15,297 bases of DNA. Origin: Phenylobacterium sp. (GTDB lineage Bacteria > Pseudomonadota > Alphaproteobacteria > Caulobacterales > Caulobacteraceae). The first letter of the stretch is position 1; every line of letters starts with the position of its first letter. Positions 13,530-15,297 of this stretch are shown here, piece after piece. The notes beneath the pieces were generated by a model that worked only from the letters and a program-made list of their open reading frames with translations, made no database searches and was not told the DNA's origin. Both the position numbers and the translations under genes were made by a program. The stretch covers positions 1 to 15,297 of the forward strand of contig JAQGIJ010000188.1 of NCBI GenBank assembly GCA_028291285.1. The letters run 5' to 3'.

Positions 13530-14786
13530 TCAGCCCCAGACGAGGGGCAGTCGCGGCACGGCGATCAGACCCGGGGATGCGGTGTGCGAGGCGCCCGGCT
13601 TCATGCGGAATTCCGGCACGCGGCGCAGGAACTCCTCGAGCGCGATGCGCAGCTCGCGTCGGGCCAGGTGCGAGCCCAGGCAGCGGTGCGGGCCGCCGGC
13701 CAGGGTGAAGTGGCGGTTCGACGGCCGGTCGAAGCGGATCTCGCGGGGGTCCTCAAACTCGGCCGGATCGAAGTTGCCGGCCGCGTTGAAGGCGATGATA
13801 TGATCGCCCTTCTTGATCAGCTGCCCGTGGATCTCGTGGTCTTCCAGCACCAGGCGGTTGGAGTTCACCAGCGGCTGGACGCGCAGGAACTCCTCGATCG
13901 CGTCCGGGATCAGGGCCGGCTTGTCGCGCAGGGTCCGCTGCAGCTCGGGCCTGAGCGCCAGCCTGCGGAACATCAGGGAGTTGGTCGCCGCCACCGTGTC
14001 CAGCCCGCCGACCCACAGGAAGGTCACCGTGCCGATGATCTCCTCCTCGGTCAGCGGGCGGCCTTCGACCTGGCCGTGGACGATATGGCTGGTGAGGTTG
14101 TCCTGCGGCTTGGCGCGGACCTCCTCGATGAAGCTGCGCAGATAGGCGATGGCCGAGCCGATGCCCCACTTCATCTTCTCGACGTCGCCGAAGGAGTGCA
14201 GGATGGCGTATTCCCAGGAGAGGAACTCATCCATCTTCTCGGCCGGGAAGCCCATCAGGTCCATGAACACGCGGACCGGGTAGACGCGTCCGTAGTCGTA
14301 GGCGGCGTCGCACTCGCCCTTGTCGATGAAGCTGTCGATCAGGCCGTTGATGGTCGCGCGGATGCGCGGCTCCATCTGGCCGATCGCCTTGGGCGAGAAC
14401 CACGGGTTGAGCAGGATCCGGTATTTGCCGTGCTCCGGCGGATCGACCGCCAGCGGCAGCATCCGGAAGGTCTCGCCCACCAGGGACTGGAAGTTCGCGG
14501 CCCCCTCGGTCGAGTAGAGCTTCTCGTTCTGGTAGACCTCGCGGATGTCCTGGTAGTGGGTGACCACCCACGCGCCCTGGAACAGCCCTGGCACGCCGTG
14601 CGTGGTGAAGAACAGCGGCGGCAACGCCTCATAGACGTCCTTGGTCACGCTGAACGGATCCTCCAGCGTGTTGGCGTTCAGCCAGTCGTTGATGTCGTAG
14701 AGCAGCGAGGTCGGGACATGCGCCGGCGCCTTGGCCGGATCGCCGGGGCGCACGCCGGGCAGGCGTTCGAGAAGGGCTTCGCTCAT
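13530..14786 (-). CDS. Cytochrome P450 of the P450cam (CYP101-like) type
   Basis: This 418-residue soluble bacterial P450 has the I-helix oxygen-activation motif VGGLDT at 259-264, with the acid-alcohol pair D263/T264 as in P450cam. The K-helix ExxR is E299-F-L-R302. The heme ligand C369 is in AGGPHRCLG. Regions such as GECDAAYDYGRVYPVRVFMDLMGFP (157-181) and the terminal LPLVWG are similar to P450cam and related terpene hydroxylases. At the residue seven before the heme Cys, where most P450s have Phe (F350 in P450cam), it has Leu362, encoded by CTG. It needs a ferredoxin and reductase supplied from elsewhere. It starts at 14786 with GGAGG 4 nt upstream. It likely hydroxylates or epoxidises the hydrophobic substrate of the operon. 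Confidence 0.93.
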   Translation of the reverse strand: MSEALLERLPGVRPGDPAKAPAHVPTSLLYDINDWLNANTLEDPFSVTKDVYEALPPLFFTTHGVPGLFQGAWVVTHYQDIREVYQNEKLYSTEGAANFQSLVGETFRMLPLAVDPPEHGKYRILLNPWFSPKAIGQMEPRIRATINGLIDSFIDKGECDAAYDYGRVYPVRVFMDLMGFPAEKMDEFLSWEYAILHSFGDVEKMKWGIGSAIAYLRSFIEEVRAKPQDNLTSHIVHGQVEGRPLTEEEIIGTVTFLWVGGLDTVAATNSLMFRRLALRPELQRTLRDKPALIPDAIEEFLRVQPLVNSNRLVLEDHEIHGQLIKKGDHIIAFNAAGNFDPAEFEDPREIRFDRPSNRHFTLAGGPHRCLGSHLARRELRIALEEFLRRVPEFRMKPGASHTASPGLIAVPRLPLVWG

Positions 14787-14814
14787 GGTTCCTCCAACCG
14801 GCCGAGGCGCCGGT

Positions 14815-14846
14815 CCGCGGCGCCGGGTCTGCGCCCGGCGCCGCGG
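14815..14846 (-). promoter_or_regulatory. Perfect 13-bp inverted repeat between amidohydrolase and P450 genes
   Basis: CGCGGCGCCGGG and its exact reverse complement are separated by a 6-nt loop, and one further C-G pair extends the stem to 13 bp. In the transcribed minus strand it lies 12 nt after the amidohydrolase stop and 28 nt before the P450 start. No U-tract follows, so it may be a partial terminator, an mRNA-processing or stabilising hairpin, or an attenuator inside the operon. Confidence 0.55.
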
Positions 14847-14858
14847 CGTTTCAGGTCG

Positions 14859-15297
14859 TCAGGCGGCTTCGTGCTGCTCCGGCTCCGGGGCGCGGCCGGC
14901 CTCGACGAACAGCTTCATGATATCGGCGGAGGTGACCACGCGGGTCTCGCCTTCGGGGATCGGCCGGTTGCCGGCGCCCGAGCGCGGCTGGGTGTCCACG
15001 TGCGTCGCCAGGGCCCGCAGGGCCGCCACCGTGCACTGCTCGCGCGGGAGCGCCTTGAACGGATCGAAGCTGTAGGTCCGCATGGCGTTGAGGTGGGTGA
15101 TCTTGTCGATCTCCGCGTCCGGCACGCCGTCGAGGCTACGCATCAGGTACTCCGGCGCGTCCGGCCAGAGGGTGTCGGAGTGCGGGTAGTCGCACTCGTA
15201 GCAGATGATGTCGACGCCGATGTCGTGGCGGTTCTTCACCCCGAACTTGTCGTCGATGAAGCAGGTGATGAAGTGCTCACGGAAGATGTCCGAGGGC
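14859..15297 (-). CDS. Amidohydrolase family protein (amidohydrolase_2), C-terminal part
   Basis: The frame is open to the window edge; about 145 codons of the C-terminus are present. The segment IICYECDYPHSDTLWPDAPE contains the C-terminal metal-site Asp of the SDYPHxD type found in ACMSD-like amidohydrolases. PDAEIDKITHLNAMRTYSFDP follows, the last helix of the TIM-barrel fold that packs near the site. A GTG at 15239 is only an internal codon: coding continues upstream with FREHFITCFIDDKFG in frame. The last 40 residues (after about 105) are a Pro/Glu-rich extension. It would be a Zn- or other metal-dependent hydrolase or decarboxylase. It lies 72 nt upstream of the P450 gene on the same strand and is the first visible member of the operon. 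Confidence 0.85.
   Translation of the reverse strand, partial: PSDIFREHFITCFIDDKFGVKNRHDIGVDIICYECDYPHSDTLWPDAPEYLMRSLDGVPDAEIDKITHLNAMRTYSFDPFKALPREQCTVAALRALATHVDTQPRSGAGNRPIPEGETRVVTSADIMKLFVEAGRAPEPEQHEAA

Noticed and set aside
1..15297. Mobile element, phage defence system, CRISPR array or toxin-antitoxin locus
   Set aside because: I looked for transposase, integrase, restriction, nuclease and toxin motifs, direct repeats and tRNA-like attachment sites and found none. Base composition and codon bias look uniform across the window.

Overview
The window is high-GC DNA packed with short catabolic and lipid-metabolism genes. It looks like an alphaproteobacterial chromosome, possibly of the Caulobacter/Phenylobacterium type. 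That placement is an inference from base composition, gene content and a dispersed-repeat-like hairpin; no rRNA or marker gene confirms it. I see no tRNA, rRNA, CRISPR array, transposase, integrase or phage gene. No gap between genes exceeds about 195 bases.

Left part (1-7635): The window opens inside a plus-strand short-chain dehydrogenase of the 3-hydroxyacyl-CoA dehydrogenase type II (HSD10-like) kind. It converges with a membrane fatty acid desaturase. The desaturase is divergent from a typical enoyl-CoA hydratase with both catalytic glutamates, and a perfect 12-bp palindrome lies between the two. Next comes a minus-strand set: a crotonase-fold protein lacking both catalytic glutamates, an FMN-dependent NMO-like oxidoreductase with NADH:quinone reductase (PA1024-like) motifs, and an aldo/keto reductase ending in a good intrinsic terminator. 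Three plus-strand genes follow: a thioredoxin-type glutathione peroxidase, a small helical protein with a CheZ-like DxxxQ motif, and an HD-domain protein whose metal-ligand pattern fits mixed-valence diiron oxygenases.

Right part (7669-15297): Eight consecutive minus-strand genes are tightly spaced or overlapping and read like one catabolic operon. In transcription order they are amidohydrolase (cut by the window edge), P450cam-like cytochrome P450, SDR, Cys-less thiolase-fold protein (Ltp type), DUF35 zinc-ribbon/OB protein, APH/choline-kinase-fold phosphotransferase, microsomal-type epoxide hydrolase, and a CrtC/AttH-like (DUF7064-type) protein. The Ltp-DUF35 pair overlaps by 14 nt and resembles Ltp2-ChsH2, which are acyl-CoA retro-aldolases of steroid side-chain degradation. 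The epoxide hydrolase and the CrtC-like gene overlap at ATGA.

Working model (inference): the operon oxidises a hydrophobic, perhaps terpenoid or steroid-like compound by P450, SDR and epoxide hydrolase. The side chain would then be activated and cleaved by the Ltp-DUF35 aldolase. The kinase-fold protein may phosphorylate a hydroxyacyl-CoA, as LvaA and ACAD10/11 do. The HSD10-like SDR and the crotonase on the left could supply beta-oxidation steps. No substrate can be named from the sequence alone, and no ferredoxin, ferredoxin reductase, acyl-CoA ligase or regulator is present in the window.
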